Shown one piece after another: positions 1 through 8,059 of a DNA stretch of 64,000 nucleotides (the first letter of the stretch is position 1; each line of letters starts with the position of its first letter). The notes under the pieces are model-generated. The model had not been told where the DNA came from. It searched no databases and worked only from the letters and a program-made list of their open reading frames with translations. The position numbers were made by a program, and so were the translations under genes. The stretch is from assembly GCF_901905185.1 (NCBI RefSeq), contig NZ_CABFMQ020000120.1:62001-126000 (forward strand), given 5' to 3'. The DNA comes from Methylocella tundrae (GTDB taxonomy: Bacteria > Pseudomonadota > Alphaproteobacteria > Rhizobiales > Beijerinckiaceae).

Positions 1-724
1 GCATGTCACTTTGGATGAGGACGTGCATGTAACCCGGGATCAGCTGCGACCAGTCTTTCAGATCGGTCTGGAACACAAGCGAGTATTCGCGGCCGCCGTC
101 GAGCTTGACCACACCCAAGGCGCTCCCAAGAGGAGCCTGCGCGGGGGCTTCCTGCCAGGTCAAGCCGACCTGAACGTAAACGCGCGGCGGGTTGAGCATC
201 ACATAGAGCGGGGTGGCCGGATTGGAATTCTGCATGTTTAGCGTCGCCCTGTAGGACTTGCCGTCCGGCTCATAGGCGACCCGCGTCAATTCGACGTAAA
301 GGCCGCCGAACGCCGCGTTACGAAGCGCCAGCTCCGCCTGCTCGCGCGTTGCGAGGGCGCGCCGCTGAAACCAGCCGACGCCAAAATCGGCCAGGTAGAA
401 AAGTCCGACCACAAGCAGCAAGATCTGCAAGGGGCGTGAATCGAAAAAGCCGAGCCCACGTCCAAGCCCCGCGGAGCCGGACGAGGGGGCGCGGGTGCGG
501 CGCGATGGGCCTGCGCCGCGAATGGCGGCCCGCAAATCGTCCGTAGAGACTGACGCTTCGGGGGCTGCGGGCTCCAGCGACCCCGTCGTCGCCGTCGCGG
601 TGGAGGCCGGCGTCCCCTCCAGGCCGTCGACCGCGACCAGCGTCCGCCAGAGGCTGACGATCAGTTCGTCCTTCTGCGCATCCGTGAGCTGATCGAGGTC
701 CGGCAGTTTGGGCGGGCGGCTCAC
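1..724 (-). CDS. Membrane-anchored protein of unknown function (3' end outside window)
   Basis: The minus strand reads open from a GTG at 724 to the window edge, about 241 codons. The product starts VSRPPKLPDLDQL, has a Pro/Ala/Ser-rich stretch, then one hydrophobic segment at about residues 105-120 (PLQILLLVVGLFYLADFGVG) followed by a hydrophilic, probably extracytoplasmic domain. The start lies 5 bases after the stop of the ABC ATPase gene, so it is very probably the last gene of that operon seen here. I do not recognise the family. By position it could be the periplasmic or membrane partner of the transporter. The GTG start is inferred from spacing; there is no strong ribosome site beyond AGGGG inside the previous gene. 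Confidence 0.6.
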   Translation of the reverse strand, partial: MSRPPKLPDLDQLTDAQKDELIVSLWRTLVAVDGLEGTPASTATATTGSLEPAAPEASVSTDDLRAAIRGAGPSRRTRAPSSGSAGLGRGLGFFDSRPLQILLLVVGLFYLADFGVGWFQRRALATREQAELALRNAAFGGLYVELTRVAYEPDGKSYRATLNMQNSNPATPLYVMLNPPRVYVQVGLTWQEAPAQAPLGSALGVVKLDGGREYSLVFQTDLKDWSQLIPGYMHVLIQSDM

Positions 725-729
725 GATGC

Positions 730-1413
730 TCAGCCCCTCGCGCGGCTCATGGCGATGACGCCATCGGCCATCTGCACAATCTGTTCGGCCCCCGCGGCCA
801 AAGCGAGATTGTGCGTCACGAGGATAAGCGTGGCGCCCCGCTCGCGATTGACCTGCAACAACAGCGTCATGATTTCGCGTTCGGTTTGTTCGTCGAGATC
901 CGACGTTGGTTCGTCGGCGAGCAGCAGGGCGGGATCATTGATCAGCGCCCGCGCGATCGCCACGCGCCGCTGCTCGCCGGCCGACATCTCCGGGGGATAG
1001 GCGTCGAGGTAGGCGCCAAGTCCGACGTCGTTCAGGAGCCGGGTAGCGCGTGTATAGGGATCCTTTTTGTCGCCGCTGCGATCGAGCAGGAGGGGCAAGG
1101 CGACGTTGTCGATCGCACGCAGCGTCGGCAGCAGGCTCGCGAACTGGAAGACGTAGCCGATCCGGCGGTTGCGAAAATGCGCCAGGGCGTCATCGCCGAG
1201 CGACCAGAGGTCGGCGCCTTCGATCAAAATCTTGCCCGATGTCGGTCGGCTCAGCCCGCCGATCATTGCCATGAGGGAGGATTTGCCGGAGCCCGAACGG
1301 CCGATGATCGCCGCATATCGCCCGGCGCCGACTTCGAGATCGACGCCGCGCACGGCATCCACTTGGCCCCGGTCCGAGCGATAGGTTTTGGTAAGGGCGA
1401 GGCAGTGCAGCAC
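730..1413 (-). CDS. ABC transporter ATP-binding protein, MacB/LolD type
   Basis: The product of 227 residues is a complete ABC ATPase. It has a Walker A motif (GRSGSGKSS, about residues 38-46), a signature variant MSAGEQRR in place of LSGGQ, a Walker B (ALLLADEPTSDLD) and the switch histidine (LVTHN). The short length and the DEPTSDLD form match the family that pairs with FtsX-like permeases (MacB, LolD, FtsE), which move substrates or conformational work across the inner membrane rather than importing small solutes. It starts at a GTG 3 bases after the permease stop, so the two are translationally linked. The substrate cannot be read from sequence. The neighbouring exported beta-propeller enzyme suggests a role in its maturation or cofactor supply. 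Confidence 0.85.
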   Translation of the reverse strand: MLHCLALTKTYRSDRGQVDAVRGVDLEVGAGRYAAIIGRSGSGKSSLMAMIGGLSRPTSGKILIEGADLWSLGDDALAHFRNRRIGYVFQFASLLPTLRAIDNVALPLLLDRSGDKKDPYTRATRLLNDVGLGAYLDAYPPEMSAGEQRRVAIARALINDPALLLADEPTSDLDEQTEREIMTLLLQVNRERGATLILVTHNLALAAGAEQIVQMADGVIAMSRARG

Positions 1414-1416
1414 GAT

Positions 1417-2649
1417 TCAGCCTTCGCCGCGAATAAGGTCGTAGGGTTCGTGGCGGCTGGCCCGCCACGCCGGCGCCAGCGCGCCGACGGCTCCAATGAG
1501 CGCCGCGCCGCCGAGGCAGGCGAGCGCGACGAGCACTGTGCTCGCGCGGTCAAGCCAGAGAAACGGAATCCCCATCTGCAACAGGTGATAGACCAATGAC
1601 CGCTCGAACAGCCGCAGCAGAAGCATGCCGAGCAGCACGCCGATGGCGCCGCCTGCGCCAGTTGCCGCCACGGCCTCAATCACTATCATTCCGACGATCT
1701 GCGAACGCCGTGCGCCGACAGCCTTGAGCAAGCCGAGTTCGCGCCGTCGTTCGGAGACGATGGCCGAAAACAGCATGCTCACCATCACGGCTGTGCTTGC
1801 AAACATCAGCGCGACGAGCGCGAGCGCGCCAGCGAGCAGGGCCGTGAGACTCTGGCGGATGCCGGTAAGCAGCGATCCTCCGCTGACCACCTTGACGCCC
1901 GAGAGCTTGGACAGCAGGGCAAAACGCACCTGCAGCTCGCTGGCGCCAGGCGCCAGCTCGATAAGAAATCCCGTGACCTTGCCCGGATCCAGCATGGGCG
2001 CGACTTCGCCAGTGCGTTCGCGGATCGCGGGCGCAAGAGCCAACAGACTTGACGAGCGCATAAAATATCCGCGTTCATGCGTCCCGGCTCCGGTGCGCCC
2101 AAGCTTTGCGAAAACGCGGAATGGCTTGCCGAAGATCGTGATTTCGGAGCCGAGAGGCAGGTTCTGGGCGGCCCCGAGGATGACGTCGTCCGGCCCCATG
2201 GCGCGCCCGAGCCGCTCCGAAATCCAGGGCTGGATGGTGAAGTCGCTTGCGGGATCGAAGCCGATGAGATCGACGGTTTCTCCGTGGCCTCCCAAGCCCG
2301 ATCGCGTGGTGCGAAAAACGCGCTGAGGCGTCGCCTTGCCAATGCCGGCGATTGCGGCGCGCTCGAGGAGATTGGCGTCGACAGTCTGGCCCGTCGGTTC
2401 GACCGTCAGCAGCGCGACCGTGATGTTGGTGAGCGCGTCCTGCGCCACCACCATCAGATCGGCGCCGAGCCGGCTGAATCCGATCTCCATGCTGGACGCG
2501 ATGCTTCGCATCGTCACGGCGCCGGCGAAGACAATGGCGCTGCTGACGGCGACCGCAGCGAGCAGCAGGCCGGTGCGCGACTTGCGGCGGCCGAGATTCT
2601 GCAGAGCGAGGCTAACCAGCAGCCAGCGGGGAGCGGCGGGAGCTGCCAC
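1417..2649 (-). CDS. FtsX/MacB-like ABC transporter permease
   Basis: This 410-residue protein has one transmembrane helix near the N-terminus (residues 25-50), a periplasmic domain of about 210 residues and three C-terminal helices. That is the MacB/FtsX permease layout. The cytoplasmic loop ERRRELGLLKAVGARRSQI is the typical coupling segment of this family. The start is a GTG at 2649; the nearest upstream ATG is out because a stop follows it at once. It is followed directly by its ATPase. It lies 77 bases after the exported beta-propeller gene on the same strand. Such permease-ATPase pairs with periplasmic copper proteins recall nosFY-like systems, although nosY is not an FtsX-type protein. 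Confidence 0.82.
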   Translation of the reverse strand: MAAPAAPRWLLVSLALQNLGRRKSRTGLLLAAVAVSSAIVFAGAVTMRSIASSMEIGFSRLGADLMVVAQDALTNITVALLTVEPTGQTVDANLLERAAIAGIGKATPQRVFRTTRSGLGGHGETVDLIGFDPASDFTIQPWISERLGRAMGPDDVILGAAQNLPLGSEITIFGKPFRVFAKLGRTGAGTHERGYFMRSSSLLALAPAIRERTGEVAPMLDPGKVTGFLIELAPGASELQVRFALLSKLSGVKVVSGGSLLTGIRQSLTALLAGALALVALMFASTAVMVSMLFSAIVSERRRELGLLKAVGARRSQIVGMIVIEAVAATGAGGAIGVLLGMLLLRLFERSLVYHLLQMGIPFLWLDRASTVLVALACLGGAALIGAVGALAPAWRASRHEPYDLIRGEG

Positions 2650-2726
2650 GGCCTGCTAGATCCGCTGCATGGCGCGACGCTTCTCGGCGGTGGCGGGCGT
2701 GCGCGGGCGCATCCGAACGTCCCGCG

Positions 2727-4571
2727 TCAAAGCGTGCACGAGCGGGTGTGCTTCATATGCGCCAATTCGGTCGGAACGATCACGCAGTCGTGGTGCCCTC
2801 CCGAACTTGGAAGGATGCCGATCAGGCGGTCGGTTTCGGTCTCGATCACAGCGATCCCGCTCGACAGCCGCTGGAAGCCGCTGAACGGCACAATCACATA
2901 TTTGCCGTCGTAGGTGATGGCCGGGGTCTGGAGATCCGGGCCGATGCCCTGAATCTCTTTCATGATTGTCCACGTATCGGTGTCGACCACCATGACGCCG
3001 CTGGACGCGGGCGAGGGATGCAGCACCGACAGATACAATTTTTTGGAGTCGAGGGAAAAGACCATGTGAAATGGATTTGGGTACTTGCCCCTCCACAGCG
3101 GATCTTCGACGTGAGCGATCTTCTTCCAGTTGCGCGGATCGGGGTCGGCGCTGGAGAACACCGAACAGTTGTTTTCCCGCAGATTGTTCATCATGCACAG
3201 GAACCGGCCGTCCGGCGAGAAGCCGATCTCGTGGCCGGGCGAATGAATTTTGTCGAACGTCACCTCCCAGTGATCCTCGGCGACTTTCACGACTTCATAC
3301 TGGTCCTGCGAATTGGCGTTGAACTGCAGGAAGGCGACGGGATCGAAATTGTTTTCGGCGTCGAGAATCGCTATGCCGCCGCAAAGGCGAACGACCGTCG
3401 CGGCCCACCGCCCGGTCGGGTGCCAGATCGTTCCGTCCGCGCCGGTGAGGCTCATGGGATCGTCGCCAGGCAAAGTGCCTTCCTCGACGAACAACTCGCC
3501 CATGGGCACCATTTCCCAGTCGATCTTCTGACCCTTCGTGCCGAGGTAGTCATATTTGCCGGTGGCCCCGTCCGGATGGATTTTCGAGATTTTCAGCACG
3601 CCGCCGTCCTGCCAGGCGCGCGCCAGCTGGCTTGAATTCGGTTTCCAGTCGAACTTCAGCGCCGCCTTGACCTGCGATGTGGTTCTATCAAAGCAGGCGG
3701 CGATGTCTTTTTGACCGTCGGTTACGAAATAAGACTGGGCATCTTTCGGATTGATCGTGACGTGCACGCCAAGACCGAGGCCGGTCGCCTCGGACACGTT
3801 CTCCATCAACTGCATCTGCGCGCCGTCATAACGGACACGGTAGATGTTGAAGCCGGGCGCGGGCTCGCTGATTCGGGTGGGAATGCCGTAGATCAGCGAA
3901 TTCTTGCCGCCCTGCGTGCTGTTGATGAACTCAAAACTGCTGTAGGGGTCAGCGCTCGGAAAGGCGCACAGATGATGGGCGATCGGATTGAAGTCGCCAT
4001 AGTTCCAATACCAGATCGAGGCCATCACCCTGTTGGTGTTGAGATCGAGCGCATAGGCGCCCCCGCCGAGCTTGGTCGGCAGCACCGCGACCCATTTGCC
4101 GAGGCTCCTGCCGCCGAAATCCGCTTTGGAGTCGATCAGTTCGCGGCTGATTGGCTGCTGCTGTGCTTGCGCGGCGACGGCGCCGGCTGTGGCCTGGCTT
4201 TGGCTGGCGCCGACAACGCCAAGCGCGCTCAGAGCGCCGCTTTGCACCGCATGATAGCCAAGCGCCGCGGTTTCCCCGACGAACGCGGTCGCAGCGCCCA
4301 CCTTGAACACGCTGCGGCGTGTGATCCCTGGCTCCTTTTTCTCAGGGGCGGCCTCGACCCGCATGGCGAGCGCCCGCGCCTGCTTCTCGCGCAGATAGTC
4401 CTGGAATTCTTCATGGTCCGATTTCGCGACTTCGGAGCGTCGGGCGAGGAAGGTCTCGACCTCCGTTTTGCCGCCATTCGCCGGCGCGCCTTCGCTCTTT
4501 GGAGCCAGAGGAAGGTTGATGTCGATCTTTTCCGCGTCCTTGACCTTCGCGGACTTGTTGAATTCGCTCAT
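2727..4571 (-). CDS. Tat-exported beta-propeller protein, N2O-reductase / thiocyanate-dehydrogenase-like
   Basis: The 614-residue product has an 84-residue hydrophilic N-terminal extension, then a twin-arginine motif (TRRSVFK, 84-90) with a hydrophobic stretch, so the mature part is likely periplasmic. The rest reads as WD-like beta-propeller blades (FSPDGRFLCMMNN, FSLDSKKLYLSVL, ITYDGKYVIVPFSG). Histidines fall in conserved-looking places: H199-H200, H270, H384, H443/H447, H502, H518, H593-H594. This layout resembles nitrous-oxide reductase and thiocyanate dehydrogenase, which carry multinuclear copper in a propeller. There is no C-terminal CuA domain, so it is not an ordinary NosZ. The spacing from 199 to 270 to 447 to 502 to 593 fits thiocyanate dehydrogenase better as I remember it. 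The start at 4571 is chosen for GGGAGAGG just upstream rather than an earlier ATG. Substrate is unproven. Confidence 0.6.
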   Translation of the reverse strand: MSEFNKSAKVKDAEKIDINLPLAPKSEGAPANGGKTEVETFLARRSEVAKSDHEEFQDYLREKQARALAMRVEAAPEKKEPGITRRSVFKVGAATAFVGETAALGYHAVQSGALSALGVVGASQSQATAGAVAAQAQQQPISRELIDSKADFGGRSLGKWVAVLPTKLGGGAYALDLNTNRVMASIWYWNYGDFNPIAHHLCAFPSADPYSSFEFINSTQGGKNSLIYGIPTRISEPAPGFNIYRVRYDGAQMQLMENVSEATGLGLGVHVTINPKDAQSYFVTDGQKDIAACFDRTTSQVKAALKFDWKPNSSQLARAWQDGGVLKISKIHPDGATGKYDYLGTKGQKIDWEMVPMGELFVEEGTLPGDDPMSLTGADGTIWHPTGRWAATVVRLCGGIAILDAENNFDPVAFLQFNANSQDQYEVVKVAEDHWEVTFDKIHSPGHEIGFSPDGRFLCMMNNLRENNCSVFSSADPDPRNWKKIAHVEDPLWRGKYPNPFHMVFSLDSKKLYLSVLHPSPASSGVMVVDTDTWTIMKEIQGIGPDLQTPAITYDGKYVIVPFSGFQRLSSGIAVIETETDRLIGILPSSGGHHDCVIVPTELAHMKHTRSCTL

Positions 4572-4674
4572 GACCTCTCCCGCCCAACCGGCCGCCGGCA
4601 GAGCCGGGCAGCTATCCAAAACAGGCGCTCGCATCCCCGGCCCGACCGGCGGCGAGCGCCCTTGTTTTTGCTCC

Positions 4675-5409
4675 TCATGCGCGCCCATCCGCGTCCCCGC
4701 CGGTTGCTCGCTTCGATGGCTCCCGCATCCTGCGCGTCGCCGCCCGCGGCTTCCGCGCGGCTTCGGTCAGCAGCGCATCCTTTGCCCGGTTGATCTTGGC
4801 CGCGAGATAATTCGAGCCGCCGCGATCTGGATGAACGACCTGCATCAGCCGCCGGTGAGCGGCGCGCACCGCCGCCGCCGTCGCTCCGGCTTCAAGTCCC
4901 AGCACATCCAGCGCCTCTTCGGAGCCCATCGGCCCGTCGCCGCGAGGCGATCCGTCCTCCGCCGCGGCCGGCGGCCGCCGGCTGTCGATCCGCGCGCTGA
5001 TTTCGGGATGTCCGGCGTGTTTCAGATAATCTTCGAGGATAATGGCGGCCCGGCGCGCCAGCTCCGGGTCCGGCGGCGGCTGACCAAAGTCGCCGCGCAT
5101 TTCATCCTGCGGGTAGGTTTCGCTCCACATCGGCCGAAAAGGCCTGCGCGGGATGAAGGCGCGCCAGTTGATCGCGGCCGGGACGGCAAGCATGCCAGCG
5201 CCAAGCAGCATGGCCAGCGTCCACTGCCGGTACGCCAGCAGCGCGATGAGGCCCGGCACGGAAGCGGCGGCTGCGGCGAAAAGCGACCAGCGGGCCGTGC
5301 GGACAAGGGTGCGGGCGTCGGAGTGAAGCAGCCAGTCGACGAATTTGAACGCCGAGACAACGACAGAGACGCCGAGCGCAGCGGAACTGAGGATCATCCC
5401 AAGATTCAT
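4675..5409 (-). CDS. Membrane protein with C-terminal DnaJ domain
   Basis: The 244-residue protein has hydrophobic segments at about 4-22, 42-60 and 65-80, and a C-terminal J domain with the HPD motif at residues 193-195 (VVHPDRGGSN). J domains stimulate Hsp70 (DnaK) ATPase activity, so the protein probably recruits DnaK to the inner membrane. It lacks the Gly/Phe and zinc-finger regions of classical DnaJ. It lies 103 bases upstream of the Tat-exported propeller gene on the same strand, so a role in that protein's folding before export is possible. Small membrane J proteins are common housekeeping genes in Alphaproteobacteria, and co-location may be chance. Confidence 0.8.
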   Translation of the reverse strand: MNLGMILSSAALGVSVVVSAFKFVDWLLHSDARTLVRTARWSLFAAAAASVPGLIALLAYRQWTLAMLLGAGMLAVPAAINWRAFIPRRPFRPMWSETYPQDEMRGDFGQPPPDPELARRAAIILEDYLKHAGHPEISARIDSRRPPAAAEDGSPRGDGPMGSEEALDVLGLEAGATAAAVRAAHRRLMQVVHPDRGGSNYLAAKINRAKDALLTEAARKPRAATRRMREPSKRATGGDADGRA

Positions 5410-5690
5410 CGGCGGATCTGCCTTTCCAACGCGAGACCTCGCGAACAGGGCTCGACCCGCCGCGGGAACCCGCCCAAGCCGCGCGCTCTACAACCATGAC
5501 TCGTACGGAAAATGAATGTCTGCCGGCTAATGAGAACCATCAACCGGAAAGCCCCAGCTCAGTCAGCGTATCGGCACGCGTTGAAAAGTACAATGCTTTG
5601 CCGCATATGTAGTTGATAAATATGGCAATTGCCGGTTGGTAATCTGCCGTTATTGCAATCTTGGCGAGATTCAGCTCGGGCTTCACGATC

Positions 5691-6164
5691 ATGCGGTCAC
5701 GCGCGTCCGACGCCTTCAGGGCGTCATGCTTCCCGGCGGCGCTCACTATTGCAGCCGCAGGTCTCTTCGTCGGCCTTATGGGAGATCCTGGCGGCTCAAA
5801 CGGTTTCGGCGTGGTGCGCGCCGGTTCTGATGCGGCGCCAGGCGTCGCGGAGCCAAAAGACCTTGCAGGACGGCTGGAAGGGATCCATCGCTTGGCGGGG
5901 ATTCATCCGGGCCAGGACGCCGCGTGGCGGGATTTCGCGAGAACCATGTCTCAGCTCGAACAGCTGACCGGGGAATATGAACGGCGCCTGGCGTCGGGCG
6001 AACGCGTCGATGAAACAGCGGAGAGGGCGAGACATGCGCTGCTCTTCGGCTCGGCGATGAACCAAATGGACGAAATTCTCTCGCCGCAGCAGTCGGCCAT
6101 CGTCCATCGTCTGACCGACGAGTTGGCGTCAAAGCTTATCTGCAAGGGCCTTTCCACGAGCTGA
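5691..6164 (+). CDS. Small exported protein with an LTxxQ-like helical region
   Basis: The product of about 157 residues starts with a signal-peptide-like stretch (SCFPAALTIAAAGLFVGLMG). It continues as a charged helical protein with HPGQDAAWRDFARTM and, near the end, LSPQQSAIVHRL, recalling the Spy/CpxP (LTxxQ) periplasmic proteins that respond to envelope stress. The ATG at 5691 is preferred over a TTG at 5661; neither has a strong ribosome site. It stands alone between oppositely oriented neighbours. The family call is tentative. Confidence 0.5.
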   Translation: MRSRASDAFRASCFPAALTIAAAGLFVGLMGDPGGSNGFGVVRAGSDAAPGVAEPKDLAGRLEGIHRLAGIHPGQDAAWRDFARTMSQLEQLTGEYERRLASGERVDETAERARHALLFGSAMNQMDEILSPQQSAIVHRLTDELASKLICKGLSTS

Positions 6165-6408
6165 CAATGGCGGATGCGGCAAGCCGCGAGTGGGGCCGTG
6201 GCCGCGCAGAATTGTCCGAGGCGGCTCTGCGCCTACAAAAAAGCGCAAACAGGCGGGGATGGTTCGGGCCGGATGGCTCCTCATCGAAAAATTGCCTCGT
6301 CGGCGCGTTCATGTGTTCTGGCGAGCGTCGCGGCCATAGAGTCGCCCAAACAATGATTTCTTTGCGCCATTCGGTTGGCGGTCCATTACGGTCGGATGAT
6401 GAGAGCTG

Positions 6409-7131
6409 ATGCATAAGATCAAATATAGATTTCGTGACCCTGGGCTAAGGCCGCGCCGGACGAAGCTGGATGTCCCGGGATGGGGCGGAGAACCGGAGCC
6501 TCGCAAGAACGGTTCTCGCGAACAGCCGTGGCATTGCATTCCCTTCGCGGAAGGAGCGCAGTATGGAATCGAACTGTTTTATCCGTTCGAGCAAGAACTG
6601 CGCGTGAGCACGCGGGAGGGCCGCCTCGTGATCGAAGGCCAGTCGGGTCCCGATCCTGAGACCGGAGCATCCTCGCCGCCGTTCAGAAATTTCGGCGATC
6701 AGTTTTACACCTATCAGATTCTTCTCGATCTGAAGGTTGAGGACGGATTTGCGATCAGAACGGAGCCTCATCCTCGTTTTTATACCGACACGACCGATAC
6801 CGTTCCGATCGCCGTGCCGGCGCTGCTAAGGGGTTGGTGGCCGATGATGTTTTTCATGGTTTTCAAGGCGCCCAGCGAAGGCCGGACCCATATTTTTAGA
6901 TCGGGCGAACCGTTCGCGCAGATCATCGTCATCCCTGAGGAGCCGGACTTTCAACTGGTCGAGATGTCGGAGGAGGAGGCAGCCGAGCGCGAACTGCAAG
7001 CGCGGCGGATTTACAAGGCCCGTTCGACTTTATCGGCAGCCTCGCAATGGACCTCCGCGACAAATACGGTGTTTGACGGGACCTATCGCCAGATCCACCG
7101 GGCAGCCATCGCAAAAAATAGAAAAAAATAG
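6409..7131 (+). CDS. Conserved-looking protein of unknown function
   Basis: The 240-residue soluble protein has no signal peptide or membrane segment. It is rich in aromatic residues and prolines (YPFEQELRVSTREG, GWWPMMFFMVFKAP), with a C-terminal charged helix (EMSEEEAAERELQARRIYKAR). The pattern 'PW.CIPF..GA.YGIELFYPFE' suggests a compact beta-rich fold like that of the DUF6065 type, but I cannot confirm this. A GAGAG ribosome site lies before the ATG. It is monocistronic, with a 306-base gap after it that holds a terminator serving the opposite strand. Confidence 0.6.
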   Translation: MHKIKYRFRDPGLRPRRTKLDVPGWGGEPEPRKNGSREQPWHCIPFAEGAQYGIELFYPFEQELRVSTREGRLVIEGQSGPDPETGASSPPFRNFGDQFYTYQILLDLKVEDGFAIRTEPHPRFYTDTTDTVPIAVPALLRGWWPMMFFMVFKAPSEGRTHIFRSGEPFAQIIVIPEEPDFQLVEMSEEEAAERELQARRIYKARSTLSAASQWTSATNTVFDGTYRQIHRAAIAKNRKK

Positions 7132-7364
7132 CCCTTTGGAGCGCTTGCCGATCGAAGGGAGTCATTCGATCGATGATAAATCGCTTCAAATTCAAAAACT
7201 TGCGCATATTCTTGTCAGATCGAACCGATCTGATCGGAATGCTCCAGCCCTCGCATTTCGGTTTGCAGGCCACGATGGCCCGGCGGCTTCGCCAACCGGC
7301 TAGTTCAAAGCCTTTTCTGAGCGGGCTGCCCCGATATTCCCGCTCCATCCCGTAATCCATAAAA

Positions 7365-7390
7365 CCCGGCTGAGCTTGCGCTCAACCGGG
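7365..7390 (-). terminator. Rho-independent terminator
   Basis: The arms CCCGG-C-TGAGC and GCTCA-A-CCGGG form a stem with one mismatch and a TTGC loop. On the minus strand the stem is followed by TTTTA. It lies about 50 bases beyond the stop of the His-rich gene and fits as its terminator. The remaining sequence from 7132 to 7437 shows no gene. Confidence 0.7.
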
Positions 7391-7437
7391 TCCTGGGCGC
7401 TGCGTCTTTACGTCGATTGTAGGGTCAGCGACGTCAA

Positions 7438-7845
7438 CTATTCAGGATATCCGTCATTATAGTAGTGATGATGGTGGTGATGATGATGGTGGTGGTGGTG
7501 GTGGTGGTAATTGTAGCGTCTATAGTAATGATGATGATGGTGGTGATGTTGATAATAGGGGTTATAATAGGGATTATAATAAGGATAGTTGTAATTATAA
7601 TACTGGGCAACCGTCACATTTGCGTTTCCTGAGGCCTTCTGTGTGCTCCACGCCGCGTTGGCCGCCGCAGCCTCTGCTGCGTTTGCGGCGCGTAGAAGAG
7701 CCGCCGCATTTGGTATGGGCTCAAGCAGCTCGGCGAAAGACCCCGCGTTCATCAGCTGGGCGACGTTCGCAATAGAAGCTTGCGCCGCATTCACCGACGT
7801 CACGGCAGACACGGCCCCAATTACTCCAACGATCTTTTTATCCAT
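7438..7845 (-). CDS. Exported His/Tyr-rich low-complexity protein
   Basis: This 135-residue product begins MDKKIVGVIGAVSAVTSVNAAQA, a signal peptide, followed by an alanine-rich region. It ends in a tail of Tyr, Asn and His: YYNYNYPYYNPYYNPYY, then a run of 7 His, then a run of 14 His. Histidine tracts bind Ni, Co, Zn or Cu, so periplasmic metal buffering is possible. AGGAAG lies just before the ATG at 7845, which is why this start is preferred over the ATG pair at 7860. The tail DNA is a run of near-repeats of GTG/ATG triplets prone to slippage. No paralogue or metal enzyme lies beside it. Confidence 0.7.
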   Translation of the reverse strand: MDKKIVGVIGAVSAVTSVNAAQASIANVAQLMNAGSFAELLEPIPNAAALLRAANAAEAAAANAAWSTQKASGNANVTVAQYYNYNYPYYNPYYNPYYQHHHHHHHYYRRYNYHHHHHHHHHHHHHHYYNDGYPE

Positions 7846-8059
7846 AGTCTTCCTCATCACAAGATTCCGGTTAACCGGAACCTTAGGACCTGACAGGCCT
7901 CATAGCGCCAATCGTGAAACGATTGGCGACGGCATGGATGTCCGGAGTTTGAGGCTCTTTTGCGAGTGATTTCCGGCTCCCTGAAAAATTCACAGCTGCT
8001 CACAAATTATAGTTTGTTTATAGTGTTGAAGGATTGAGGCGATCCATGCCCGCCGATGC

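Noticed and set aside
2727..4571. Ordinary nitrous-oxide reductase NosZ
   Set aside because: The C-terminal CuA domain with its Cys/His/Met ligands is missing and no nosRDFYL genes of the standard type are present.
5540..5746. Short minus-strand frame of 68 codons
   Set aside because: No ribosome site, no family features, and it overlaps the better plus-strand gene at 5691.
7460..7560. Possible minisatellite or regulatory repeat
   Set aside because: The GTG/ATG triplet pattern is explained as codons for the histidine runs of the exported protein.
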